A stretch of 38,435 bases of DNA from Nitrospiria bacterium (lineage in GTDB: Bacteria; Nitrospirota; Nitrospiria; JACQBZ01): NCBI GenBank assembly GCA_035498035.1, contig DATKAN010000047.1, positions 1 to 38,435 of the forward strand. Direction: 5' to 3'. Below, piece after piece: positions 29,280 through 37,330 of the stretch. The notes below the pieces were generated by a model. The model searched no databases and had not been told where the DNA came from. It was given only the letters and a program-made list of their open reading frames with translations. Position 1 is the first letter of the stretch, and every line of letters starts with the position of its first letter. Position numbers and translations under genes: made by a program.

Positions 29280-30620
29280 ATGGATCTCAAATATGGCCGA
29301 TTGAACGTTTTGCTGTTTCTGATCCCCATGTTGCTGAATGCATCCGACGGGTTTGCGGAGGAGCCCGCCACGGCCGCCGATCGTTTGACGCTTCAAGAGG
29401 CCGTTGATACCGCGCTCGGTCATCATCCCAGCCTTCAGGCGGCGCGGGGAGCGCTGCAGATCCAAGAGGCCCTGATCGGGGAAGCTCGTTCGAATTATTT
29501 CCCCCAACTGAACCTCCAGACCACCTACACGCGGGCGACGGGAAACACCTCCACCAGTGTCCAGTCCAGCCAGGCCCTGGCAATACCCCGTCAAACTCCG
29601 AAACCCTCCAACACGTCCTTTAACAATTACGCGGCCACCCTGACACTCCAGCAACGGATCTTCGATTTCGGGAAATCCATCGCCGACGTGGAATCGGCCC
29701 GCGAATCGATGCAGGGAAGCGACTTGAGCGAGATGGCCTCCCGACAGATTGTGGCCATGAATGTCAAGGTGGCCTACTTTGGACTTTTACAGGCCCGGCG
29801 TCTGGTCCAGGTCCAAGAGGAAACGGTCAAACAGTTTAAAGAGCATCTCGATCAGGCGGAAGGATTCTTCCGGGCGGGTACCCGCACGCGCTACGATGTT
29901 ACAACGGCGGAGGTAAATCTCACCAATGCGAAACTCGAATTGATCAAGGCCAGAAATGCCGAGGTGGTGGCCCGCGTCACACTGGCCAATGCCATGGGCG
30001 TCCCGGATCGGCCGATCGGGGAGATGGAAGATCTGCTGACCTTTAAAAGGGTCGAGATCTCCGAGGCCCAGGCCATCGATGAAGCCCTTGCAAACCGACC
30101 GGATCTGTTGTCCCTGGCCGCGCAGCGTCGCGCGGCCGACGCGACGATTCGCTCCGCACGCCGGACTTATTACCCGGTTCTCGACGGTGTGGCGGATTAC
30201 ACGTGGCGCGGCCAGGACTATCCGTTGGTCTGGAATTGGGATGTGGGACTGACGCTGACGTTCCCATTATTTTCAGGCTACCTGACCCAATCCCAGGTCG
30301 CGGCGGCCCGGGCCAATATGATTGTGGCCGATTCCAATGAAGAGGGGCTAAGACAGAATGTGATCCTTGAGGTCCACCAGGTATTTTCTAATCTTATGGA
30401 GGCCGATGAGCGGGTACAAACCTCCGATGTCGTCGTTCGCCAGGCCGAAGAAAACCTTGATCTGGCGAACGGCCGATTTCAGGCCGGCGTGGGGACAACC
30501 GTGGAACAAACCGATGCCCAGGTGCTGTTGACAAACGCCAAGACCTCCCAGGTTCAGGCCCTGTATGACTACCGTGTGGCCGAATCCCAGTTGCAGAAGG
30601 CGATGGGTCGAAAATATTAA
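29280..30620 (+). CDS. TolC-family outer-membrane efflux protein
   Basis: A 446-residue outer-membrane channel. A signal peptide (VLLFLIPMLLNASDGFA, cleavage near 26) leads into two repeated TolC domains: LTLQEAVDTALGHHPSLQAA and ARSNYFPQLNLQTTYT in the first, RRTYYPVLDGVADYT and TLTFPLFSGYLTQSQVAAARA in the second, with long helical coiled-coil stretches between. GAGGTAATCGC before ATG 29280 is a good ribosome site. It is the only outer-membrane factor in the window and lies between the RND pump and the MacAB pump, so it may serve both. Confidence 0.93.
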   Translation: MDLKYGRLNVLLFLIPMLLNASDGFAEEPATAADRLTLQEAVDTALGHHPSLQAARGALQIQEALIGEARSNYFPQLNLQTTYTRATGNTSTSVQSSQALAIPRQTPKPSNTSFNNYAATLTLQQRIFDFGKSIADVESARESMQGSDLSEMASRQIVAMNVKVAYFGLLQARRLVQVQEETVKQFKEHLDQAEGFFRAGTRTRYDVTTAEVNLTNAKLELIKARNAEVVARVTLANAMGVPDRPIGEMEDLLTFKRVEISEAQAIDEALANRPDLLSLAAQRRAADATIRSARRTYYPVLDGVADYTWRGQDYPLVWNWDVGLTLTFPLFSGYLTQSQVAAARANMIVADSNEEGLRQNVILEVHQVFSNLMEADERVQTSDVVVRQAEENLDLANGRFQAGVGTTVEQTDAQVLLTNAKTSQVQALYDYRVAESQLQKAMGRKY

Positions 30621-30658
30621 TTTGAAATTTAATGTTTACTGTATAAGGCATTAATAAT

Positions 30659-31843
30659 ATGATTTTTATAAAAAATAAATGGTTCCTGATCGCGGCCCTC
30701 CTGATCCTTGTTGGAATCGGAGTTTTTTTCTTCCGGAGCGATCAAACGGTCGCGCAGTATAAAACCAAAACGGTGAAAGAGGGGGAAATCACGGCGACCG
30801 TTTCGGCGACCGGAAAGGTCAACGCGGTTGTGACCGTTCAAGTGGGAAGCCAGGTTTCCGGGACGATTCAACGGCTCTTCGCCGATTTCAACTCCCGTGT
30901 CAGGAAGGGACAGATTGTTGCCCAGATCGACCCCGCTCTTTTTGAGGCCCAGGTCGAACAAGCCCGCGCGAAGCTGGCGAACGACGAGGCCAACCAGGAA
31001 AAGGCACGGGTGGTCGTGGTTGATGCCAAACGCAACCTCGGTCGGATGGAGGAACTCCTTTCCAAGAACTTGGTCGCCCAGAGCGACAAGGATACGACTC
31101 AGACGGCGTATGACTCCGCCCTGGCCGAACTGAAGGCCGCCGAGGCGCAGGTTTTACAAGACCAGGCCTCTCTCAAGTTGGCCGAGACGAACCTCCGTTA
31201 CACGACGATCCGATCGCCGGTCGATGGGATCGTCATATCCCGAAACGTGGACGTGGGCCAGACCGTGGCCGCTTCCCTTCAGGCTCCGACCCTATTTACC
31301 ATCGCCCAGGATCTGACCGAAATGCAGGTCGACACCAGCGTCGACGAGGCCGACATCGGAAAGGTCCGGCTGGGTCAGGAGGCGGAGTTCACCGTGGATT
31401 CCTATCCCACGAGCCCCTTTCATGGAACGGTCCACGACATCTACAACCAACCGCTGGTGGTTCAGAACGTCGTCACTTATGACGCCATCATCCGGGTTAA
31501 AAATCCGGATCTCAAGCTCAAACCGGGTATGACCGCCAATATCACGATCAAAGTCGGTCATCGGGATCGTGCCGTCAAAATCCCTAATTCCGCGCTTCGT
31601 TACAGTCCCGAAAAAACTTCCGGGAACGAGGGCCCGTCCGATGCGGGAAAGGCCGACGCGGCCAAGGTCTGGGTCCTGGCGAACGGCAAGGCGGTCGGGG
31701 TTCCGGTGACCCTGGGGCTGAACGACGGAAGTTATACCGAGGTGGTTTCCGGGGCGTTGAAGCCCGGCGATGAAGTCATTATCGAGAAAATCCAACAGAA
31801 TGAGTCCCAGAGCGGGAAAAGACCGCCGTTCATGCGGTTTTGA
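30659..31843 (+). CDS. macA: MacA-like periplasmic adaptor of an ABC efflux pump
   Basis: A 394-residue adaptor with one N-terminal membrane anchor (WFLIAALLILVGIGVFFF), a lipoyl/barrel-sandwich domain (VGSQVSGTIQRLFADFNSRV), a long coiled-coil hairpin (about 95-175), IRSPVDGIVISRNVDVGQTV, and a C-terminal beta-barrel ending in KRPPFMRF. The membrane anchor, the length and the adjacent ATPase and permease match MacA of macrolide or peptide exporters. It starts 38 AT-rich bases after the outer-membrane factor gene and 28 bases before the ATPase. Substrate unknown. Confidence 0.88.
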   Translation: MIFIKNKWFLIAALLILVGIGVFFFRSDQTVAQYKTKTVKEGEITATVSATGKVNAVVTVQVGSQVSGTIQRLFADFNSRVRKGQIVAQIDPALFEAQVEQARAKLANDEANQEKARVVVVDAKRNLGRMEELLSKNLVAQSDKDTTQTAYDSALAELKAAEAQVLQDQASLKLAETNLRYTTIRSPVDGIVISRNVDVGQTVAASLQAPTLFTIAQDLTEMQVDTSVDEADIGKVRLGQEAEFTVDSYPTSPFHGTVHDIYNQPLVVQNVVTYDAIIRVKNPDLKLKPGMTANITIKVGHRDRAVKIPNSALRYSPEKTSGNEGPSDAGKADAAKVWVLANGKAVGVPVTLGLNDGSYTEVVSGALKPGDEVIIEKIQQNESQSGKRPPFMRF

Positions 31844-31871
31844 TTCATAGAAACTCGCCGGGATATAAAAA

Positions 31872-32636
31872 ATGACGCAGCCGTTGATCCAAATCGAGAA
31901 TTTGTGGAAAATTTATCAGACCGGTGAGATTGAGTTGGCCGCTCTGAAAGGGGTTACCCTTTCCATTACGCAAGGGGAGTTTATCGCCATCATGGGGCCG
32001 TCCGGTTCCGGGAAATCAACCATGATGCACATCCTGGGCTGTTTGGACCGGCCGACCCGGGGGCGTTATCTATTAGACGGAGTGGACGTGGGAGGTCTTA
32101 GCCCCAACGATCGGGCACGGATCCGCAACCACAAGATTGGATTCGTATTTCAGGGATTTAATCTCCTGCACCGGACGACCGCCATCGAGAACGTGGAGCT
32201 ACCGATTCTCTATGACGGCTTGTCGGGCCGCGAGCGGGCCGCGAAGGCCGGAGAAGCGCTGGAAAGGGTCGGTTTGGGAGACCGACGATACCACTACCCA
32301 AACCAGCTCTCCGGAGGCCAGCAGCAGCGGGTGGCGATCGCCCGGGCGCTTGTCATGCAGCCGCCTTTGATCCTGGCGGATGAGCCGACCGGCAACCTGG
32401 ATACCCGGACGTCGATCGAGATCATGGCCCTCTTTCAGGAATTGAATCGGGAGGAAATCACACTTCTTGTGGTGACTCATGAACCGGACATCGCCCGTTA
32501 TGCCCGGCGAATTATAAATTTTCGGGATGGGACCGTCCGCTCGGATCAGTCGGTCGCCGATCATGTCGATGCGCGAGAGGCTTTATCAAAAGAGCGGGTT
32601 GAGTCTTCACCGGAGAGCGAGAGGAAGGCTCCATGA
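31872..32636 (+). CDS. macB: MacB-type ABC transporter ATP-binding protein
   Basis: A 254-residue ATPase of the LolD/MacB group: Walker [10 protein letters not shown], the Q-loop FQGFNLL, signature [15 protein letters not shown], Walker [16 protein letters not shown] and switch histidine VVTHEP. The N-terminal 220 residues are the nucleotide-binding domain; the polar tail ([21 protein letters not shown]) has no known role. In Escherichia coli the ATPase and permease are one polypeptide; here they are separate genes with a four-base overlap (ATGA). It drives a mechanotransmission pump with MacA and the permease. Confidence 0.92.
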   Translation: MTQPLIQIENLWKIYQTGEIELAALKGVTLSITQGEFIAIMGPSGSGKSTMMHILGCLDRPTRGRYLLDGVDVGGLSPNDRARIRNHKIGFVFQGFNLLHRTTAIENVELPILYDGLSGRERAAKAGEALERVGLGDRRYHYPNQLSGGQQQRVAIARALVMQPPLILADEPTGNLDTRTSIEIMALFQELNREEITLLVVTHEPDIARYARRIINFRDGTVRSDQSVADHVDAREALSKERVESSPESERKAP

Positions 32637-33850
32637 ACTTCCTCATGATTTTCAAAATCGCGGGAAGGGCACTGGCCCGCAATACCATGAGATCTGTCCT
32701 CACCATGCTGGGGATCATCATCGGTGTTGCGGCCGTGATCGCCATGGTGGCGGTGGGGCAGGGCGCTAAAGCGCAAATCGAGTCCCAGATCGCCAGCATC
32801 GGGTCCAACCTTCTGATGGTTTTTCCGGGCAGCACGACCCAGGGAGGGGTTCACGCCGGTTCCGGCTCGGTGACCACCCTGACGGAGGACGACGCGTTTG
32901 CGATTCAGAAAGAGCTGGGTTCGGTTCGATTTGCCGCACCGTCGCTTCGAACCGTGGCCCAGGTGGTGAGCGCGAACCAGAACTGGTCCACGGCCGTCAC
33001 GGGAAGTACGCCGGACTATTTCACAGTCCGCGATTGGTCGTTCGAGTCCGGGGGCTCCTTTACCCAATCGGATTATGACGGGGCGACGAAAGTGGCGGTG
33101 GTCGGCAAGACGGTGGCCACCAACCTGTTTGGCTCCCAGGACCCGATGGGTCAGATCATCCGGATCCAAAGCGTTCCGTTCAAGATCGTCGGGGTTCTTT
33201 CGCCGAAAGGCCAATCGGCGATGGGACAGGATCAGGACGACACCGTGATCATCCCCCTCTCAACCCTCCAGAAACGGATCATGGGCGTGACCTACGTTCA
33301 GGCCATTATGGTTTCGGCCAACTCTCCCGAGGAAACCGTCACGGCGGAACAGGAAATCCGTCTGCTGCTCCACCAAAGACATCACATCCCCCCCAAACAA
33401 GACGACGACTTCACCGTCCGGAATATGACCGATATCGCGGCCGCCGCCGAGGCGTCCTCTCAGATTATGACGCTGCTCCTGGGAAGCATCGCATCGGTCT
33501 CCCTGATTGTCGGGGGCATCGGGATCATGAACATCATGCTGGTTTCGGTCACCGAACGAACGCGGGAAATCGGCATCCGGATGGCGGTCGGGGCGAAGAG
33601 TCGGGATATTCTTTTTCAGTTTCTCGTGGAGGCGGTGGTTCTTTCGTTGGCGGGGGGAGTCCTTGGCGTGATCCTGGGGGTGGCCTGTTCCCGTGTCATT
33701 TCGGCCTTCGTTCATTGGCCGACGATCATATCGCTGAGTTCGATCATGCTGGCCTCCGCCTTCTCGATTGCGATCGGCGTCTTTTTCGGTTTGTACCCCG
33801 CACGACGGGCGGCCTCATTGGATCCCATCGAGGCCCTTCGGTATGAATAA
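32633..33850 (+). CDS. macB: MacB-type ABC transporter permease
   Basis: A 405-residue FtsX-like permease: transmembrane helix 1 with the family segment LTMLGIIIGVAAVIAMVAVG, a periplasmic MacB core domain (about 50-265), and three C-terminal helices with GGIGIMNIMLVSVTERTREI and VGAKSRDILFQFL, ending YPARRAASLDPIEALRYE, the typical C-terminus. Together with the ATPase it equals one MacB. Four-helix topology with a large periplasmic domain supports transport of substrates from the periplasm through the outer-membrane factor. Confidence 0.93.
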   Translation: MNFLMIFKIAGRALARNTMRSVLTMLGIIIGVAAVIAMVAVGQGAKAQIESQIASIGSNLLMVFPGSTTQGGVHAGSGSVTTLTEDDAFAIQKELGSVRFAAPSLRTVAQVVSANQNWSTAVTGSTPDYFTVRDWSFESGGSFTQSDYDGATKVAVVGKTVATNLFGSQDPMGQIIRIQSVPFKIVGVLSPKGQSAMGQDQDDTVIIPLSTLQKRIMGVTYVQAIMVSANSPEETVTAEQEIRLLLHQRHHIPPKQDDDFTVRNMTDIAAAAEASSQIMTLLLGSIASVSLIVGGIGIMNIMLVSVTERTREIGIRMAVGAKSRDILFQFLVEAVVLSLAGGVLGVILGVACSRVISAFVHWPTIISLSSIMLASAFSIAIGVFFGLYPARRAASLDPIEALRYE

Positions 33851-33873
33851 TTCGAAAAAAGGTCGCCGCCTCC

Positions 33874-33902
33874 TTGACAAAAAAAAGCCCGTTCTCTATA
33901 CT
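33874..33902 (+). promoter_or_regulatory. strong promoter for the DUF3553/HD-GYP pair
   Basis: TTGACA (33874-33879), 17 bases, TATACT (33897-33902): one mismatch to the full consensus. The start would be near 33909, about 60 nt before ATG 33971. No terminator is evident between the macB permease stop and this promoter. Confidence 0.7.
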
Positions 33903-33970
33903 GCGACCGATTTTGGCTTCGATTATTTATTGTGATCAGATAACCGAACAAGGACGGCAAGGAACCCGGA

Positions 33971-34207
33971 ATGCAGAGGCTTTTCCTAAAGTTGGGTGAT
34001 CAGGTCATTCACCTGAGGTACCCGCAGTGGGGGGTCGGCGTTGTGACCGAACAACGTTCTTCCACCATGGCGGGTGGGTTTTGCTTTGTCCGGGTCGCCT
34101 TCCGGGATGGTGTGGAGCGATCTTTCATCAACGATCTGGATAACTATAATTGCTGTTATTATGCCGGCATCCGCCTTCAGGAGGACTCCAGGCCCATCCA
34201 TCGTTAA
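33971..34207 (+). CDS. DUF3553-like small protein
   Basis: A 78-residue protein resembling the DUF3553 domain, a CarD-like beta barrel: GDQVIHLRYPQWGVGVVTEQ, then CFVRVAFRDGVERSFIND. CarD-type domains bind RNA polymerase, and DUF3553 proteins are generally uncharacterised. The ORF's own ribosome site is modest (AAGGAACCCGGA). It is followed 80 bases later by the REC-GAF-HD-GYP gene and shares its promoter. Confidence 0.6.
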   Translation: MQRLFLKLGDQVIHLRYPQWGVGVVTEQRSSTMAGGFCFVRVAFRDGVERSFINDLDNYNCCYYAGIRLQEDSRPIHR

Positions 34208-34287
34208 AGGCGGATTGGCTCTCTGTTTTAATCAATCTACTTGCCAGGTTCCATCGGAACATTCAGCGAGGAAAGGGTGAAAGAGGC

Positions 34288-35763
34288 ATGAGCCAAAGCA
34301 TCCTGATTGTCGATGATGAGGAACACATCCGGCGTTTGTGTGCTGAAATTCTCAAGCGCGAATCCTACCAAACCTATACCGCGGCCAGCGCCAAGGCGGC
34401 CGTGGAAATGTCCCGATTGCAGCATTTTGACCTTCTTCTGACCGACATCGGCATGCCGGGGATGGACGGTCTAAGGCTCCTCCAGACCATCAAGGACGTC
34501 CAGAAAGAGATTGCGTCCGTGGTGATGACGGGTTACGGTACGATCGATAATGCCGTCGAGGCCATGAAACTGGGGGCGCAAGGATTTGTAATTAAACCTT
34601 TTTCCCAGGAGGAATTGGTCCGATCGGTCGCGGATGCCCTTGAGAGATACCGGCTCCTTCGTGAAAACATGCGCCTGAAGTTATTGGTTCCCCTTTTTGA
34701 AGTGGGGAAAACCCTTCTCTCCGATCTGCATCTGAAATCGCTGCTAGAGACCTTTGTCCGGGTGGTATTAAAAGAGACCCGGTCGGATGCGGCGGCCGTG
34801 ATACTCATGGAGGATCGGACCCATGCCGTCAAGGCGGATTCCTGTCTTATTCTGCCGGAGGGATTTCCGAAAGAGACTTTTCAACGAATCGAAGAGACAT
34901 TCAGTCGGCGGGTGCTGGAAGAAAAGACGCCGCTGATTCTGGCCGAAGAGGATTCCCTGACCCATGAAATGAAAATCTTTCTCCAGCAGTCCGGCCTGGC
35001 CTCGGTGGCGGTCCTGCCCTTTGTCTCGAAAGACCGGGTCACCGGCATCTTAATTCTTTGCAAAAAACACGGCAACGCTCCGTACAAACAAAGCGACCTG
35101 GAGCTGACCACCATCCTGTGCGGGCAAGCCACCATCGCCATCGAGAATGCCAAACTGTTTGAAGTGATCGAAACGAAGAACCGGGAATTGGAGGACTTTT
35201 ATTTCGAGACGGTCAATGCCTTGGCCCAGGCGATTGAGGTAAAGGATGTCTATACCGGCGGCCATGGCGATCGGTTGGTCGATCTGGCAATCTCCATTGC
35301 GGAGCGTCTGAACGTCTCGGACGAGGAGAGGGTCTGGCTGAAGTACGCGGCCGCCTTGCACGACATCGGCAAGATCGGGGTGAAGGAAACGATATTGACC
35401 AAGCCCGGCAAACTGACCCCGGAAGAGTATGAGGAAATGAAAACCCACCCCGCGAAAGGGGCCGAAATCCTCCGGGAAGTGAAGTTTCTGGCTCCGGTCG
35501 TTCCGATCGTCTATCATCACCAGGAAAGGTATGACGGAAAAGGATATCCGTCGGGTCTGTCGGGCCATCAGATTCCGATCGGGTCGAGGATCGTCGCGGT
35601 GCTGGACGCTTTTGATGCCATGACGACCAACCGTCCCTACCGCCGGGGCCTCCCGATGGATGTGGCCATCAATGAATTGCGTCGCCATTCAGGGGTCCAG
35701 TTTGATCCCCAGGTGGTGGAGGCCTTCATTCAGGTGATGAGCGAGAGTCAGCACACCGCCTAA
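34288..35763 (+). CDS. REC-GAF-HD-GYP response regulator, probable c-di-GMP phosphodiesterase
   Basis: A 491-residue protein. The receiver domain (about 1-120) has phospho-acceptor Asp53 (LLTDIGMPGMDG) and Lys103. A GAF-type sensor domain lies at about 140-295. The HD-GYP domain (about 305-490) shows His358-Asp359 in AALHDIGKIGVKE, HHQERYDGKGYPSGL with the GYP motif at 419-421, and TNRPYRRGLPM. HD-GYP proteins hydrolyse cyclic-di-GMP. ATG 34288 (MSQSILIVDDEE) is chosen; an upstream in-frame start at 34150 would overlap the DUF3553 gene. No cognate kinase lies next to it. Its 3' end overlaps bioD antisense for 75 bases. Confidence 0.93.
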   Translation: MSQSILIVDDEEHIRRLCAEILKRESYQTYTAASAKAAVEMSRLQHFDLLLTDIGMPGMDGLRLLQTIKDVQKEIASVVMTGYGTIDNAVEAMKLGAQGFVIKPFSQEELVRSVADALERYRLLRENMRLKLLVPLFEVGKTLLSDLHLKSLLETFVRVVLKETRSDAAAVILMEDRTHAVKADSCLILPEGFPKETFQRIEETFSRRVLEEKTPLILAEEDSLTHEMKIFLQQSGLASVAVLPFVSKDRVTGILILCKKHGNAPYKQSDLELTTILCGQATIAIENAKLFEVIETKNRELEDFYFETVNALAQAIEVKDVYTGGHGDRLVDLAISIAERLNVSDEERVWLKYAAALHDIGKIGVKETILTKPGKLTPEEYEEMKTHPAKGAEILREVKFLAPVVPIVYHHQERYDGKGYPSGLSGHQIPIGSRIVAVLDAFDAMTTNRPYRRGLPMDVAINELRRHSGVQFDPQVVEAFIQVMSESQHTA

Positions 35764-36429
35764 ACGCCCCTTATCCACGCTCACCCCGGCCATAAACGGA
35801 ACCGTTCCCAGCACCGGTATCGGACACAATCTGGATATGACCCGGGGATTGGTTTTTTCCGCCAGGCTTCGTGAGGACGGCCGGCATTGGTTGAAGATAA
35901 TGCCCAGGACCGTCGCGCCGGCCTTCCGAGCCCAGCGGAGGGTCAACAGCGTATGGTTCAATGTTCCAAGACGGGTGGAGGCGACCACGACCAACGGCAG
36001 TCTTAGAAGGAGGGCGAGATCGATGGCCGACACCGTCGGGGTTATGGGCGTCAACAAGCCGCCGATCCCTTCGACTACGACGACCCGGTGCCGGGATGCG
36101 AGATGTTTGTACGCTTCCGTGATGCGGCTCAAATCGATAGTCCTCCTTTCATTTTCGGCAGCCACCAACGGGGCCGCCGGAGTCTTCAATCGATAAGGAC
36201 ATACCCAATTCATCGGATCGCCATTGCCGGCCGCTTTCAATAAAAACCGGGCATCGGGAGCGATCCATTTTCCTTTCCGAAACCGACAGCCAGTCTGAAT
36301 CGGTTTCATCACCCCCACATCAAGGCCTCTTTTCTTGAATTCCGCCGCCAACCCGGCGGCCACGATTGTCTTGCCAACGCCGGTGTCCGTTCCGGTAATA
36401 AAAATACCTCGAGGGGTTGTGCGGGGCAT
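35689..36429 (-). CDS. bioD: dethiobiotin synthetase
   Basis: A 246-residue ATPase that closes the ureido ring of dethiobiotin, the next-to-last step of biotin synthesis. P-loop FITGTDTGVGKT, substrate loop KPIQTGC, and VVEGIGGLLTPITP are diagnostic. The ATG shares one base with the SDR stop (TAATG). The stop at 35689 lies within the convergent HD-GYP gene, so the last 25 codons overlap it. Together with BioF (7-keto-8-aminopelargonate formation) it represents two steps of the pathway; BioA and BioB must be elsewhere or beyond the right edge. Confidence 0.94.
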   Translation of the reverse strand: MPRTTPRGIFITGTDTGVGKTIVAAGLAAEFKKRGLDVGVMKPIQTGCRFRKGKWIAPDARFLLKAAGNGDPMNWVCPYRLKTPAAPLVAAENERRTIDLSRITEAYKHLASRHRVVVVEGIGGLLTPITPTVSAIDLALLLRLPLVVVASTRLGTLNHTLLTLRWARKAGATVLGIIFNQCRPSSRSLAEKTNPRVISRLCPIPVLGTVPFMAGVSVDKGRLGGVLTLAHHLNEGLHHLGIKLDP

Positions 36430-37166
36430 TAAAACATCCGGCTGTCGAGATTAAAAATTTGTCCGGATACGCCTGTCATCTTCGATAAACAATAGATGAA
36501 CTCGGCGACCTCGGCCATCGGTGGGGGATGACCCAACAGATTCCGCCCGGTCAATTCTTCCCGCATCGGCTTCGAAAGGTCCGTCGTCATTCCGGTGGTC
36601 TGGAAGCCTGGAAAAACCACATTCAGGCAGACATTCTCGGGACCCCATTCCGCGGCGACGGATCGGATGAGGCCCGTCAGTCCGGCTTTGGCGGAGGCAT
36701 AATTGGACTGTCCCGCCCTTCCGTGAACCCCGGCGATCGAACCGATTGCAATGACATGCCCGCCGTGTTGTCGAATAAACTGCTCGCCGACCGCCTTTAA
36801 ACCGTTCCAGATGCCCGTAAGATTTATCTTGAGCGTGGAATCCCATGCTTCCTCCGAAGTCCGGAGGAGCAGGCCGTCTTGCCGGACGGCGGCATTGGCT
36901 ACCAGAACGTCCAGCCGGCTCCATCGGCTCAGCGCGGTCTCGGTCATGGATTTCATCTCAGCCAAAGATCGAACATCGGCCCGATGAACGATAACTTCCG
37001 AGCCGAGCCGTTCCAGATCACCGGCCAGTTTGTCCGCGGACTCTTTGTTCCGGTAAAAGTGAACGACGATCCGGCATCCCGCCAGTCCAAAACGCAGTGC
37101 CGTTGCTCGCCCCAAACCTCCGCTTGCGCCGGTGATTATGACGACACGTCTGTCATGGGGGCTCAC
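36429..37166 (-). CDS. FabG-like short-chain dehydrogenase inside the biotin operon
   Basis: A 245-residue SDR with the NADP site TGASGGLGRATALRFG, NAAV, the catalytic Ser in IGSIAG and the Tyr-Lys pair in SNYASAKAG. It is as long as FabG, the 3-ketoacyl-ACP reductase. GTG 37166 gives VSPHDRRVVIITGAS and the usual length; an upstream open frame runs into a structured spacer and is not chosen. It lies between bioF and bioD with a one-base overlap to bioD. Making pimeloyl-ACP needs a FabG step on a methyl-ester chain, so a dedicated reductase is possible, but the true substrate is unknown. Confidence 0.85.
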   Translation of the reverse strand: MSPHDRRVVIITGASGGLGRATALRFGLAGCRIVVHFYRNKESADKLAGDLERLGSEVIVHRADVRSLAEMKSMTETALSRWSRLDVLVANAAVRQDGLLLRTSEEAWDSTLKINLTGIWNGLKAVGEQFIRQHGGHVIAIGSIAGVHGRAGQSNYASAKAGLTGLIRSVAAEWGPENVCLNVVFPGFQTTGMTTDLSKPMREELTGRNLLGHPPPMAEVAEFIYCLSKMTGVSGQIFNLDSRMF

Positions 37167-37330
37167 GTCGCCACCATTTTCTGTGGGGGCCCGTGCGGGG
37201 CTTCGCTCCTCCGATGCCCCCACACCCCGCGCTCGGACGGGCAAAGCCCGATCCTCGCTTTTACCGGCGAAGCCGGACGGCGCCTCCCCCTCTCCCTCGC
37301 TTGGCTCGCTGGATATCTGCCCCGCATGGA
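37167..37330 (-). repeat. GC-rich multi-hairpin element between bioF and the SDR gene
   Basis: Three perfect hairpins can be read: CCGGC/GCCGG with a three-base loop (37264-37276), CGGGC/GCCCG with a three-base loop (37238-37250), and TGTGGGGGC/GCCCCCACA with a 25-base loop (37182-37224), the last ending 16 bases before the SDR start. Part of it (37283-37312) matches the yicC-gmk spacer at 23 of 30 positions. No T-tract follows. It resembles a dispersed intergenic element rather than a gene. Confidence 0.5.
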
